A DNA stretch of 64,000 nucleotides, taken from assembly GCA_963720705.1 (NCBI GenBank), contig CAVRGJ010000006.1:351692-415691 (forward strand). Reading direction: 5' to 3'. Under the pieces are notes generated by a model. It did not search any database, was not told the DNA's origin, and worked only from the letters and a program-made list of their open reading frames with translations. This document shows positions 34,108-42,003 of the stretch, one piece after another. Source of the DNA: DASWJZ01 sp963720705 (GTDB taxonomy: Bacteria > Pseudomonadota > Alphaproteobacteria > Rhizobiales > Afifellaceae). The translations under genes and the position numbers were made by a program. Every line of letters begins with the position of its first letter. Positions within the stretch are counted from its first letter, which is position 1.

Positions 34108-34338
34108 GTGCAGGTTATCGTCAGGGACAACAACGTCGACCAGGCGCTGAAGGCGCTGAAGAAGAAGATGCAGCGCGAGGGCATCTTCCGCGAGATGAAA
34201 CTCCGCAACCATTACGAAAAGCCGTCGGAGAAGAAGGCGCGCGAGAAGGCGGAAGCGGTGCGCCGTGCACGCAAGCTTGCGCGCAAGCGCGCACAGCGCG
34301 AGGGACTGATCCCAAACAAGCGCCGCGCGGCGCATTGA
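34108..34338 (+). CDS. rpsU: 30S ribosomal protein S21
   Basis: 76-residue S21, a basic small-subunit protein helping 16S rRNA pair with Shine-Dalgarno sequences. MQVIVRDNNVDQALKALKKKMQREGIFREMKLRNHYEKPSEKKAREK is the family pattern. The start is GTG 34108, preceded by GGAAAGGAACG. The C-terminal Arg/Lys run (RRARKLARKRAQREG) is typical for Rhizobiales. Monocistronic, with about 145 bp upstream. Confidence 0.96.
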   Translation: MQVIVRDNNVDQALKALKKKMQREGIFREMKLRNHYEKPSEKKAREKAEAVRRARKLARKRAQREGLIPNKRRAAH

Positions 34339-34412
34339 TCCTTTCGCCGCGCCCGGCGTTGTAGACACGATCGCGCCCGCAAGCGGCGCTGGGCTTGCAT
34401 GGACATGAACTG

Positions 34413-35246
34413 ATGATGCGCGCGGCGCACTTTCGCCATTCGAAGCTCTGGATTGCCGGCGCGCTGGCGCTTGCGCTCGCCGCCTGCCAATCGCAGGTGT
34501 CGCGCTTCCCCGTCTCCGTCGATCCCGCGACCGCATCGGTTGCGAACATCGACTCGCTTTCCGCCGTCATCGAGCGCGATCCGAACAATCCGGAGGCCTA
34601 TAACGTGCGCGGCACGGCCTTCGGACGCGCCGGCCGCTACAACGAAGCGATGGCCGACTTCAACAAGGCGATCGAGCTCGACCCGAACTTCGCGCGCGCC
34701 TACTACAATCGCGCGCTGATTTTCCGCCGCAATGGCGACCTGAAGAGCGCACTCGCCGACTACAACAACGCGATTCGCGCCGATCCGCGCTACGCGCCGG
34801 CCTATGTCGGCCGCGGCAACATGTACCGCCAGAACAACCAGCTTGATCTGGCGCTCGCCGACTACAACGCCGCCATCAATCTCGATCGCACCGACGCCCA
34901 GGCGTTCTACAATCGCGGCCTCGTCTACCAGGCGCAGGGTCAGCACCAGGCGGCGATCGAAGATTTCACCAGCGCGATCGGAATCTCACCGAAATCGTCC
35001 GAGCCTTATAACGGTCGCGGTCTCTCGTACCTCGCGCTCGGCGACGCGCGCACCGCCCTCGACGACTTCAACGAAGCGGTGAAGGCCGACCGCCAGAGCT
35101 ACATCGCCTGGACCAATCAGGGCCTGGCGCTCGAGCAGCTCGGCGAACGGCAGAAGGCGAACGCCGCCTTCGCCCGCGCAGCCAATTTGAACCAGAGCTA
35201 CCAGCCGGCGAAGGACGGCATGCGAAGGACGCAAGGGACGGGCTAG
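34413..35246 (+). CDS. TPR lipoprotein (NlpI-like)
   Basis: 277 residues. A lipobox (ALALALAACQS) marks Cys 25 or so as the lipid-attached residue, so the protein is anchored in the outer or inner membrane facing the periplasm. Seven TPR units follow, including EAYNVRGTAFGRAGRYNEAMADFNKAIELDP, ARAYYNRALIFRRNGDLKSALADYNNAI and AFYNRGLVYQAQGQHQAAIEDFTSAI. NlpI-type TPR lipoproteins scaffold peptidoglycan hydrolases; that role here is inference. ATG 34413 gives a clean signal peptide. Confidence 0.88.
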   Translation: MMRAAHFRHSKLWIAGALALALAACQSQVSRFPVSVDPATASVANIDSLSAVIERDPNNPEAYNVRGTAFGRAGRYNEAMADFNKAIELDPNFARAYYNRALIFRRNGDLKSALADYNNAIRADPRYAPAYVGRGNMYRQNNQLDLALADYNAAINLDRTDAQAFYNRGLVYQAQGQHQAAIEDFTSAIGISPKSSEPYNGRGLSYLALGDARTALDDFNEAVKADRQSYIAWTNQGLALEQLGERQKANAAFARAANLNQSYQPAKDGMRRTQGTG

Positions 35247-36997
35247 GAACTGCCCGGGCGATAGTCGAGACGCAACGCCTCACGCAACCACCTGATGTGG
35301 TCCGGCGTCTCCGAGAAGCGCTCCATCCATTGCCAATAGAGCGTGTGCGTCACGAAGCGCCCGATGATCGGAATCCGGCTGCGTTTCAGCGTCACACGGC
35401 GCTCGTGAATTCCGGGGCCGAACGGCCGCCGCATCGGTCCCGATACGAGATCGCCTAAGAGCGGGAACCAGTGATTGTCGTAGAAATTGGTCCAGCGGAC
35501 GGCCGCGAACGGCGCCGCGAAGTGGGCGAAGGGGCCGCGCTTATTCGGCCCCACATAGTAGAGCATGCTGTTTAGGTGCCGGTTCGGGTCCTGCGGGTCT
35601 TCCTTCTCCGGCCAGTCGGGCCGCGGCGGCGCCGACGCCATCGCCCGGTCGCGGAAGTTGTTTCTCAGTTGGAAGAGATCGTCGGCAAGCAGGAAATCGG
35701 CGTGCGTCAGCGGCGAACCGAGCGTGATGAAGTCCGAGATGAGCCAACCCTGATCGGTTCGACGCAGCGCTTCGAAGACCGCGGACTGCGCTTCCTGGAA
35801 CGCGCTGACCTTGAAGCCTTCCTTTGGCACAACCGGCGGATCGAACTCCGCCGGCCACGTCGGCTGCACGTAAAGGCCGTCGAGTTGCCGGAGCGCGCTC
35901 GCGACTTCGAGACTCGGGGCACCGCCGCGATCATGGTTGGGGCCGATCTCCTCCCAGAAGAGCATCAGCAGATCGTAGGCGATGATCGCGCCGAGGCTGT
36001 GGGCAACGAGGATCACGCGCTCGTATTTCCTGCCACTCCCCTCCGGGCCGACGCCATGCACTGCCCGAAGCACCGCCAAGCCACGCTCGCGAATCTCTTT
36101 GCGCTTGGCGACGTTGGACGGCGTCGCGCGCACATAGCGCGCCACGTCGCCGAGGTAGGGGACGGCGAAACTGTGCACGAGGTAACCCGACACTCCGGTG
36201 AAGATCGCCGCCCACAGCCGCGCGCTGGTTGCCCATGGCGGAACGAGGACGGCGAGGATCGCAATACCGAGCGCCATGAAAAGAAACGGCCACCCAGAGC
36301 GCGCCGTCGCAGCCTTGGCGCCGGTGCGATTATTCCAGAGACCCCAGGCGAGCCCTATCAGCAGCAGCGCGATTCCAGAAACGAGGCCACCCGCGGCGTA
36401 GCTGTCCGCGATTGTGAGCCCGAGTTTGGCGAGCACCCATGCGGCAACGTCCTTCAGAAAGGGCGCGCAGAGGACCGCGCGGAGCTTATTGCCGAGCCAC
36501 CCTGCGATCACGATGAAACGGTCATCTGGAGTGGCCACCGCCCAGGCGAAATAGGCGACGAGAAGCGCAAGCACCCAGCCAATGATCCAGTGAAAGAGGA
36601 CGTGGCGGGGCACGCGCCATGGCGGCCTGAGCAATAGCCCGCGCACCCACCCGACCACGAGGTCAAGCGGGTTGCTGTCCATGATGTCCGCCCAATAGAG
36701 CTCGAAGAAATCGGTGCGGTAATCGCCCTTGTGCGGCGGCGTCGTGATCCGACGCAGTTCCATCGACCCGGTAATCCTGTCGGGGACGATCCAGACGCGA
36801 TTGACGGTGCCGAGGTCAGGATCGGTGACGAGCGTGGTCTGAGTGGTCCGCAGGTCCTTGTCGCGCTGGAACACGGTTTCGACGAAGGAGCGGATCGTGC
36901 CCATGGGCTGCTGCTCGCCCATGCCGTGAACCACGATCACCGCCTGCTTCGTAATAACCGGCGACTTGCCGGACGCTTTGTGGCCAGCCGCGCTCAT
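35243..36997 (-). CDS. Large membrane protein with alpha/beta-hydrolase motifs
   Basis: 584 residues of uncertain role. The N-terminus has AVIVVHGMGEQQPMGTIRSFVETVF, typical of alpha/beta hydrolase strand 3 with an oxyanion-type HGMGE. Then come four or five transmembrane segments between residues 120 and 290 (LFHWIIGWVLALLVAYFAWAV, GGLVSGIALLLIGLAWGLW, FLFMALGIAILAVL). After these ERVILVAHSLGAIIAYDLLMLFWEEIG supplies the nucleophile-elbow G/A-H-S-x-G. The membrane segments inserted in a hydrolase fold are unusual. ATG 36997 has AGGAGG six bases away. It overlaps the lipoprotein gene end by 4 bp on the other strand. Confidence 0.75.
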   Translation of the reverse strand: MSAAGHKASGKSPVITKQAVIVVHGMGEQQPMGTIRSFVETVFQRDKDLRTTQTTLVTDPDLGTVNRVWIVPDRITGSMELRRITTPPHKGDYRTDFFELYWADIMDSNPLDLVVGWVRGLLLRPPWRVPRHVLFHWIIGWVLALLVAYFAWAVATPDDRFIVIAGWLGNKLRAVLCAPFLKDVAAWVLAKLGLTIADSYAAGGLVSGIALLLIGLAWGLWNNRTGAKAATARSGWPFLFMALGIAILAVLVPPWATSARLWAAIFTGVSGYLVHSFAVPYLGDVARYVRATPSNVAKRKEIRERGLAVLRAVHGVGPEGSGRKYERVILVAHSLGAIIAYDLLMLFWEEIGPNHDRGGAPSLEVASALRQLDGLYVQPTWPAEFDPPVVPKEGFKVSAFQEAQSAVFEALRRTDQGWLISDFITLGSPLTHADFLLADDLFQLRNNFRDRAMASAPPRPDWPEKEDPQDPNRHLNSMLYYVGPNKRGPFAHFAAPFAAVRWTNFYDNHWFPLLGDLVSGPMRRPFGPGIHERRVTLKRSRIPIIGRFVTHTLYWQWMERFSETPDHIRWLREALRLDYRPGSS

Positions 36998-37077
36998 GCT
37001 CGCCTCCTGCAACCAAGACGAGTTTATCGCAGTTCCCGGATGGAGTCAGGCGGCCTCGCCGAAGGCCAATCGACGGC

Positions 37078-38472
37078 TCAAAGCGCCTTCACGATATCGT
37101 CGGTCATCTTCTTGGCGTCGCCGAAGAGCATCATCGTGTTGGGCTTGTAAAAAAGCGCGTTGTCGATGCCGGCGTAGCCGGAGGCGAGCGAGCGCTTGAC
37201 GAAGAGGCAGGTCGCCGCCTTGTCCACATCGAGGATCGGCATGCCGTAGATCGGCGAGGACGGGTCGTCGCGCGCCGCCGGGTTGGTCACGTCGTTCGCG
37301 CCGATCACATAGGCGACGTCGGTCTGCGCGAATTCCGAGTTGATGTCCTCAAGCTCGAAGACCTCGTCGTAGGGCACGTTGGCCTCGGCGAGGAGCACGT
37401 TCATGTGCCCCGGCATGCGGCCAGCGACGGGGTGGATCGCGTATTTCACCTCCACCCCGTTCTCCTTCAACTTGTCGGCGAGCTCGCGCACGGCATGCTG
37501 CGCCTGCGCGACCGCCATGCCGTAGCCGGGCACGATGATCACCTTCGAGGCGTTCTTCATCAGGAAGGCGGCGTCCTCCGCCGAGCCCTGCTTCACCGTC
37601 CTGTCGCCAAGATCGGCCGCTGGGCCGGCCAACTCGCCGCCGAATCCACCGAGGATGACGGAGATGAACGAGCGGTTCATCCCCTTGCACATGATGTAGG
37701 AGAGGATGGCGCCTGACGATCCGACCAGCGCGCCGGTGATGATGAGCGCGGTGTTGCCGAGCGTGAAGCCGATGCCGGCCGCCGCCCAGCCGGAGTAAGA
37801 GTTCAGCATCGAGATCACGACCGGCATGTCGGCGCCGCCGATCGGAACGATGATGAGGATGCCGAGCGCAAGCGACAGAAGCACGATCAGCCAGAAGGCG
37901 AAGCGGCTCTCCGACGCCACCAGGCTGTAGATGAAGAACACGATCAAGACGGCGATGGCTATGTTGATGACATGCCGCATCGGCAGAATGATCGGCTTCC
38001 CCGACATGCGCCCGTCGAGCTTCAGGAAGGCGATGATCGAGCCGGTGAAGGTGATCGCGCCGATGGCGACGCCGATCGACATCTCCACCAGCGCCTGACC
38101 GTGGATATCGCCGAGCGTGCCGATGCCGAAGGCCTGCGGAGCATAAAGCGCCGCCGCCGCGACGAGCACGGCGGCAAGACCGACCAGCGAATGAAACGCC
38201 GCGACGAGCTGCGGCATTGCCGTCATCGGGATTCTGCGTGCAACTGTCGCGCCGACACCGCCGCCGGCGACCATGGCAACGACGATGGCGAGCCAAGCGA
38301 AGAAGCCCGCCGGCGGGCTGCCGAACAACGTCGTCAGTATGGCGAGCGCCATACCGATCATGCCGAGAAGATTGCCGCGGCGGCTCGATTCGGGATGCGA
38401 GAGCCCGCGCAACGCCAGGATGAAGAGAACCCCGGCGACGAGATAGAGGAAGGCGGTGAGATTCGCCGACAT
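37078..38472 (-). CDS. pntB: NAD(P) transhydrogenase subunit beta
   Basis: 464-residue integral-membrane subunit with about nine helices followed by a cytosolic NADP(H)-binding domain (VIIVPGYGMAVAQAQHAVRELADKLKENGVEVKYAIHPVAGRMPGHMNVLLAEANVPYDEV, VIGANDVTNPAA). It couples proton re-entry to NADPH formation from NADH. The last gene of the COX IV-pntAA-pntAB-pntB operon; its start overlaps the pntAB stop by one base. Confidence 0.96.
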   Translation of the reverse strand: MSANLTAFLYLVAGVLFILALRGLSHPESSRRGNLLGMIGMALAILTTLFGSPPAGFFAWLAIVVAMVAGGGVGATVARRIPMTAMPQLVAAFHSLVGLAAVLVAAAALYAPQAFGIGTLGDIHGQALVEMSIGVAIGAITFTGSIIAFLKLDGRMSGKPIILPMRHVINIAIAVLIVFFIYSLVASESRFAFWLIVLLSLALGILIIVPIGGADMPVVISMLNSYSGWAAAGIGFTLGNTALIITGALVGSSGAILSYIMCKGMNRSFISVILGGFGGELAGPAADLGDRTVKQGSAEDAAFLMKNASKVIIVPGYGMAVAQAQHAVRELADKLKENGVEVKYAIHPVAGRMPGHMNVLLAEANVPYDEVFELEDINSEFAQTDVAYVIGANDVTNPAARDDPSSPIYGMPILDVDKAATCLFVKRSLASGYAGIDNALFYKPNTMMLFGDAKKMTDDIVKAL

Positions 38473-38954
38473 CAGCGCGCCGCCCTCTCTTTCCGCTTGT
38501 ACATGGAGAGCATGCGCTGCGTGACGAGAAAACCGCCGAATATGTTCACGCTCGCGAGCATCAGCGCGAAGAAGCCGAAGAAGCGCGCGATGCCAGTCCC
38601 CGCGCCGACGAGATCGACGCCGACCGCAAGCAGCGCACCGACGACGATCACCGAGGAAATGGCGTTGGTGACGCTCATCAGCGGCGTGTGAAGCGCCGGC
38701 GTCACCGACCAGACCACGTAATAGCCGACGAAGATGGCGAGCACGAAGATGGAAAGACGGAAGACGAAGGGATCGATGGCGCCGCCCGAGATCGCGTGCG
38801 CCGCGGCGCCCGCCGCGTCGGCGACCGATTCATGCTGAAGCGCGATCTGCGCCGCCTGCTCGGCGGCCGTGCGCGCCTGCTCGGCCGCCTGCGCTGCGGC
38901 CTGCGCTGCCGCTTCCGCCTGGCGGACGGCGTCGTTGAGCGCCCCGTTCTCCAT
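38472..38954 (-). CDS. pntAB: NAD(P) transhydrogenase alpha subunit, membrane part
   Basis: 160-residue membrane part of PntA in the split-subunit form found in alphaproteobacteria. An Ala/Gln/Glu-rich helix (residues 8-60) precedes three or four helices: FVFRLSIFVLAIFVGYYVVWSVTPALHTPLMSVTNAISSVIVVGALLAVG and FFGFFALMLASVNIFGGFLVTQRMLSMYKRKE. Together with PntAA and PntB it forms the proton channel. Start-stop overlaps on both sides show tight coupling. Confidence 0.93.
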   Translation of the reverse strand: MENGALNDAVRQAEAAAQAAAQAAEQARTAAEQAAQIALQHESVADAAGAAAHAISGGAIDPFVFRLSIFVLAIFVGYYVVWSVTPALHTPLMSVTNAISSVIVVGALLAVGVDLVGAGTGIARFFGFFALMLASVNIFGGFLVTQRMLSMYKRKERAAR

Positions 38955-40102
38955 CAGCCCCCGCCCCCTTCCGCCGGCTTCGGCAGAAACGCCCGATGCA
39001 CGATCGCGCCGTCCGCCGTCAAAAGCGTCGCGGCGACGATCTCGTCATCGCGCTTGATGTTGAGCGCCTTCGTCTCCTTGTCGATCATCGGCTCGACAAA
39101 GGCGTAGATGTTGCGCGCAAGAAGTGCGGAGGCGGAAGCCGGGATGCGGCCCGCCATATTCAGATAGCCGACGATCGCGACGCCGCCGACCTTCGCGACC
39201 TCGCCCGCCACCGCGCCCTCGACGTTGCCGCCGCGCTCGACCGCGAGGTCGACGATGACGGACCCGTCGGCCATCGAGGCGACCATCTCCGCGCTCACCA
39301 GCTTCGGCGCCGGACGGCCGGGGATGAGCGCAGTCGTGATCACCACGTCCTGCTTGGCGATGTGCTCCTTGACCAGCGCCGCCTGCTTCGCCTGGTATTC
39401 CTTCGACATCTCCTTGGCGTAGCCGGCGGCGGTCTCCGCCGCCTTGAACTCTTCGTCCTCGACCGCGATGAACTTGGCGCCGAGCGAAGCCACCTGCTCC
39501 TTGGCGGCGGGGCGGACGTCGGTCGCCGAGACGACGGCGCCAAGCCGGCGCGCGGTGGCTATCGCCTGCAAGCCGGCAACGCCTGCGCCCATCACGAAGA
39601 CGCGCGCCGCCGGAACCGTGCCGGCCGCAGTCATCATCATAGGAAAGGCGCGCGAGAAATGCGCCGCCGCCTCGATCACCGCCTGATAGCCGGCGAGATT
39701 GGCTTGACTCGACAGCACGTCCATCGCCTGCGCACGGGTGATGCGCGGGATGAGTTCGAGCGCGAACGCCATCAATCCGGCGTCGGCCATGCGCTTCAGC
39801 GCGTCCTCGTTGCCGTAGGGATCCATCAGCGCGACGACGGCTGCCCCGCGCGGGAAGCCGGAAACGTCATCCGGCCGTCGCACCTTCAAGACGAGATCGG
39901 CGCCGGCAAGTGCCGCATTCGCGCCCTCGGCGATCTCGGCGCCAGCGCCGCGATAGACATCGTCGCGAATCCCGGCCGCAGCGCCTGCGCCGGCTTCGAC
40001 CGCGACGGTGGCGCCGAGCGCGACGAGCTTCTTTACCGATTCCGGCGTCGCCGCAACGCGCGGCTCGACCGCGGCATCCTCCTTCAGGATGGCAACGCGC
40101 AT
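38954..40102 (-). CDS. pntAA: NAD(P) transhydrogenase alpha subunit, soluble part
   Basis: 382-residue NAD(H)-binding domain. MRVAILKEDAAVEPRVAATPESVKKLVALGATVAVEAGAGAAAGIRDDVY at the start, VFVMGAGVAGLQAIATARRLGAVVSATDVRPAAKEQVASLGAKFI (dinucleotide fold) and VVITTALIPGRPAPKLVSAEMV. It hands hydride between NADH and PntB-bound NADP. It follows the COX IV-type gene by six bases on the same strand. Confidence 0.96.
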   Translation of the reverse strand: MRVAILKEDAAVEPRVAATPESVKKLVALGATVAVEAGAGAAAGIRDDVYRGAGAEIAEGANAALAGADLVLKVRRPDDVSGFPRGAAVVALMDPYGNEDALKRMADAGLMAFALELIPRITRAQAMDVLSSQANLAGYQAVIEAAAHFSRAFPMMMTAAGTVPAARVFVMGAGVAGLQAIATARRLGAVVSATDVRPAAKEQVASLGAKFIAVEDEEFKAAETAAGYAKEMSKEYQAKQAALVKEHIAKQDVVITTALIPGRPAPKLVSAEMVASMADGSVIVDLAVERGGNVEGAVAGEVAKVGGVAIVGYLNMAGRIPASASALLARNIYAFVEPMIDKETKALNIKRDDEIVAATLLTADGAIVHRAFLPKPAEGGGG

Positions 40103-40108
40103 CGTCCG

Positions 40109-40408
40109 CTAGCCGAGCGCCAGCACCATGAACACGAACCCGAGAATCACGACGCCGATGAGCGGTTTGATCGAGCCTTTCGTCAGGATGCCGATCGCGG
40201 TGGCAACGAACATCAGAAGGATCACCAAGACGCCAAGCCAGAAGCCGTGGGCGGCAATGCCGAAAAGCGTGAGCGACTGGAGGATCGAAATCGTCGCCAG
40301 CACGCCGATCTTCGTCAGCGTCACGAAAGCGGCGAACGTGCGCTGGTGTGCGTCGTAGTCCATCGGCGCGCCGACCTCGACGGGTCCGGAATGCGTGTGT
40401 TCGGCCAT
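40109..40408 (-). CDS. aa3-type cytochrome c oxidase subunit IV-like protein
   Basis: 99-residue protein of the bacterial aa3-type COX IV family (COX4_pro_2): MDYDAHQRTFAAFVTLTKIGVLATISILQSLTLFGIA contains the DYxxHxxTxxxF motif and the first of two or three hydrophobic segments. In Paracoccus the relative is a small accessory subunit of oxidase. Here it sits ahead of the transhydrogenase genes, the usual Rhizobiales arrangement. ATG 40408 gives MAEHTHSGP. Confidence 0.85.
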   Translation of the reverse strand: MAEHTHSGPVEVGAPMDYDAHQRTFAAFVTLTKIGVLATISILQSLTLFGIAAHGFWLGVLVILLMFVATAIGILTKGSIKPLIGVVILGFVFMVLALG

Positions 40409-40500
40409 GATGTCCCCAGGGCAGCAAGGTAGCGTCGCCGGAGCCTTTAACACACGGCCGGAAAACGGGGCAACGTGCCGGCGCGCCGCAGCGGCGAGAA

Positions 40501-41898
40501 TCAGCCTCGCCGCCGGTCGGGCTCCGGAGCGGTCTCAGGCAAGGGAAGCCCTGCCTCCCGGAGCGCTTCGGCCTGCCGCATTTCAAGCGCCGCGGGCTCG
40601 AAGCCCTCGATCTCCGCCTCGAAAAGCTGGTGGAAGTTGAGCTCGGCCTTGAGGTGCAGGAACACCGCCCCGAGCCCGACGGCGGCGCGGTTCATCAGCA
40701 CGAATTCGCGCGGGATGGTAACGGGGCTCTTCGGCTTCAGCCGCTGCTTCACCTGCCAGACCTCGCGCCGGCCGTAGGTGTTGGGCGCAACGCCATCGGC
40801 GATCGTGCGGACGCGATCGTCGAGAAGCGGCGCGTAAATGAAGCGCGCCCAGAGGCTCAACGTGTCGACCAGCTCTTCGTTGAGATCGCGGAAGCCCCAA
40901 ATCCGATAGGCCTCGGCGATCAGCGAACGGTCGTCGTGCTGGAAACCGCGATAGAGCGAGACGACACCCTCAACGAAGCGCGGCGAAAAAATGCGGATGC
41001 AGCCATAGTCGAGGAGGTTGAGCCCCACCGGCCTGTCGCCCTCCTTGACGACGGTGTAGTTGCCAAGATGCGGATCGCCGTGAATCACGCCATAACGCGC
41101 GAAGGGCCGCCACCAGGCGTGAAAGAGCGCGGTCGCAATCAGGTTCCGCTCTTCGAGCGGCCGCTCGACGAAAGAAAGAAGCCGCTCCCCGTCGAGCCAG
41201 GTCATGGTGAGGAGACGCTTTGTCGAAAGCTCCGGCAGGAAGCGCGGCACGCGCACATCATCGGCATCGGCGAGCATCGCGGAATAAAGCCGCATGTGCG
41301 CAGCTTCACGCGCGTAGTCGAGCTCCTCGCGCAGCCGCTCGCCGAGCTCCTTCAGGATCTCGCGCGTGTCGATCTCGGGGCTGAAGCGGCGCTGCACGGA
41401 AAGAATGACGCCGAGCTGGCTCAGATCCGCCTCCACCGCAGAATCCATGTTTGGATATTGCAGCTTGCAGGCTAGCAGGGTGTCGTCTGGCCCGGTCGCG
41501 CGATGCACCTGCCCGAGTGAGGCGGCAGCCGCCGGCTCATGCTCGAAGGACTTGAAACGTTTTGCCCAGTCGGGCCCGAGTTCCGCCCGCATGCGACGGC
41601 GGACGAAGGCCCAGCCCATCGGCGGCGCCTCGGCCTGCAGCTTCTGCAGTTCGAAGGCGTATTCCGGCGGTAGCACGTCGGGAACGGTGGCGGCGAGCTG
41701 GGCGACCTTCATGATCGGGCCCTTCAGGCCGCCGAGCAGGCGAGCAAGTTCAAGTGCCTGGGCGTTGCGATCGAAGCCGCGCCCGAGCGCTCGCGAACCG
41801 ATCGCCCGCGCCGCAAAGCCGCCGACTCCGGTGCCGACCCGGGCATAGCGCGAAAGCCGCCCGGAGAGCCTGTTTGCCTCGTCGTCGTGGGAAGACAT
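40501..41898 (-). CDS. ABC1/UbiB-family atypical kinase
   Basis: 465 residues. The UbiB-family KxGQ-like segment is GPIMKVAQLAATVPDVLPPEYAFELQKLQAEAPPM; AAASLGQVHRATGPDDTLLACKLQYPN holds the Ala-rich nucleotide loop and Lys, and YGVIHGDPHLGNYTVV the catalytic HGDxHxxN. Relatives support ubiquinone biosynthesis, probably as ATPases that extract lipid intermediates. No C-terminal transmembrane pair is obvious. Divergent from the AI-2E permease gene. Confidence 0.92.
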   Translation of the reverse strand: MSSHDDEANRLSGRLSRYARVGTGVGGFAARAIGSRALGRGFDRNAQALELARLLGGLKGPIMKVAQLAATVPDVLPPEYAFELQKLQAEAPPMGWAFVRRRMRAELGPDWAKRFKSFEHEPAAAASLGQVHRATGPDDTLLACKLQYPNMDSAVEADLSQLGVILSVQRRFSPEIDTREILKELGERLREELDYAREAAHMRLYSAMLADADDVRVPRFLPELSTKRLLTMTWLDGERLLSFVERPLEERNLIATALFHAWWRPFARYGVIHGDPHLGNYTVVKEGDRPVGLNLLDYGCIRIFSPRFVEGVVSLYRGFQHDDRSLIAEAYRIWGFRDLNEELVDTLSLWARFIYAPLLDDRVRTIADGVAPNTYGRREVWQVKQRLKPKSPVTIPREFVLMNRAAVGLGAVFLHLKAELNFHQLFEAEIEGFEPAALEMRQAEALREAGLPLPETAPEPDRRRG

Positions 41899-42003
41899 CG
41901 GGCCAATACCTGGGCTCGAACGCCGGCCGACGCAACTGGAACCGGGTGCTGCGCATTTCCTATTGCCGGCTTACGGCCAAGACAAAACGGGGGGCGACGA
42001 GCC

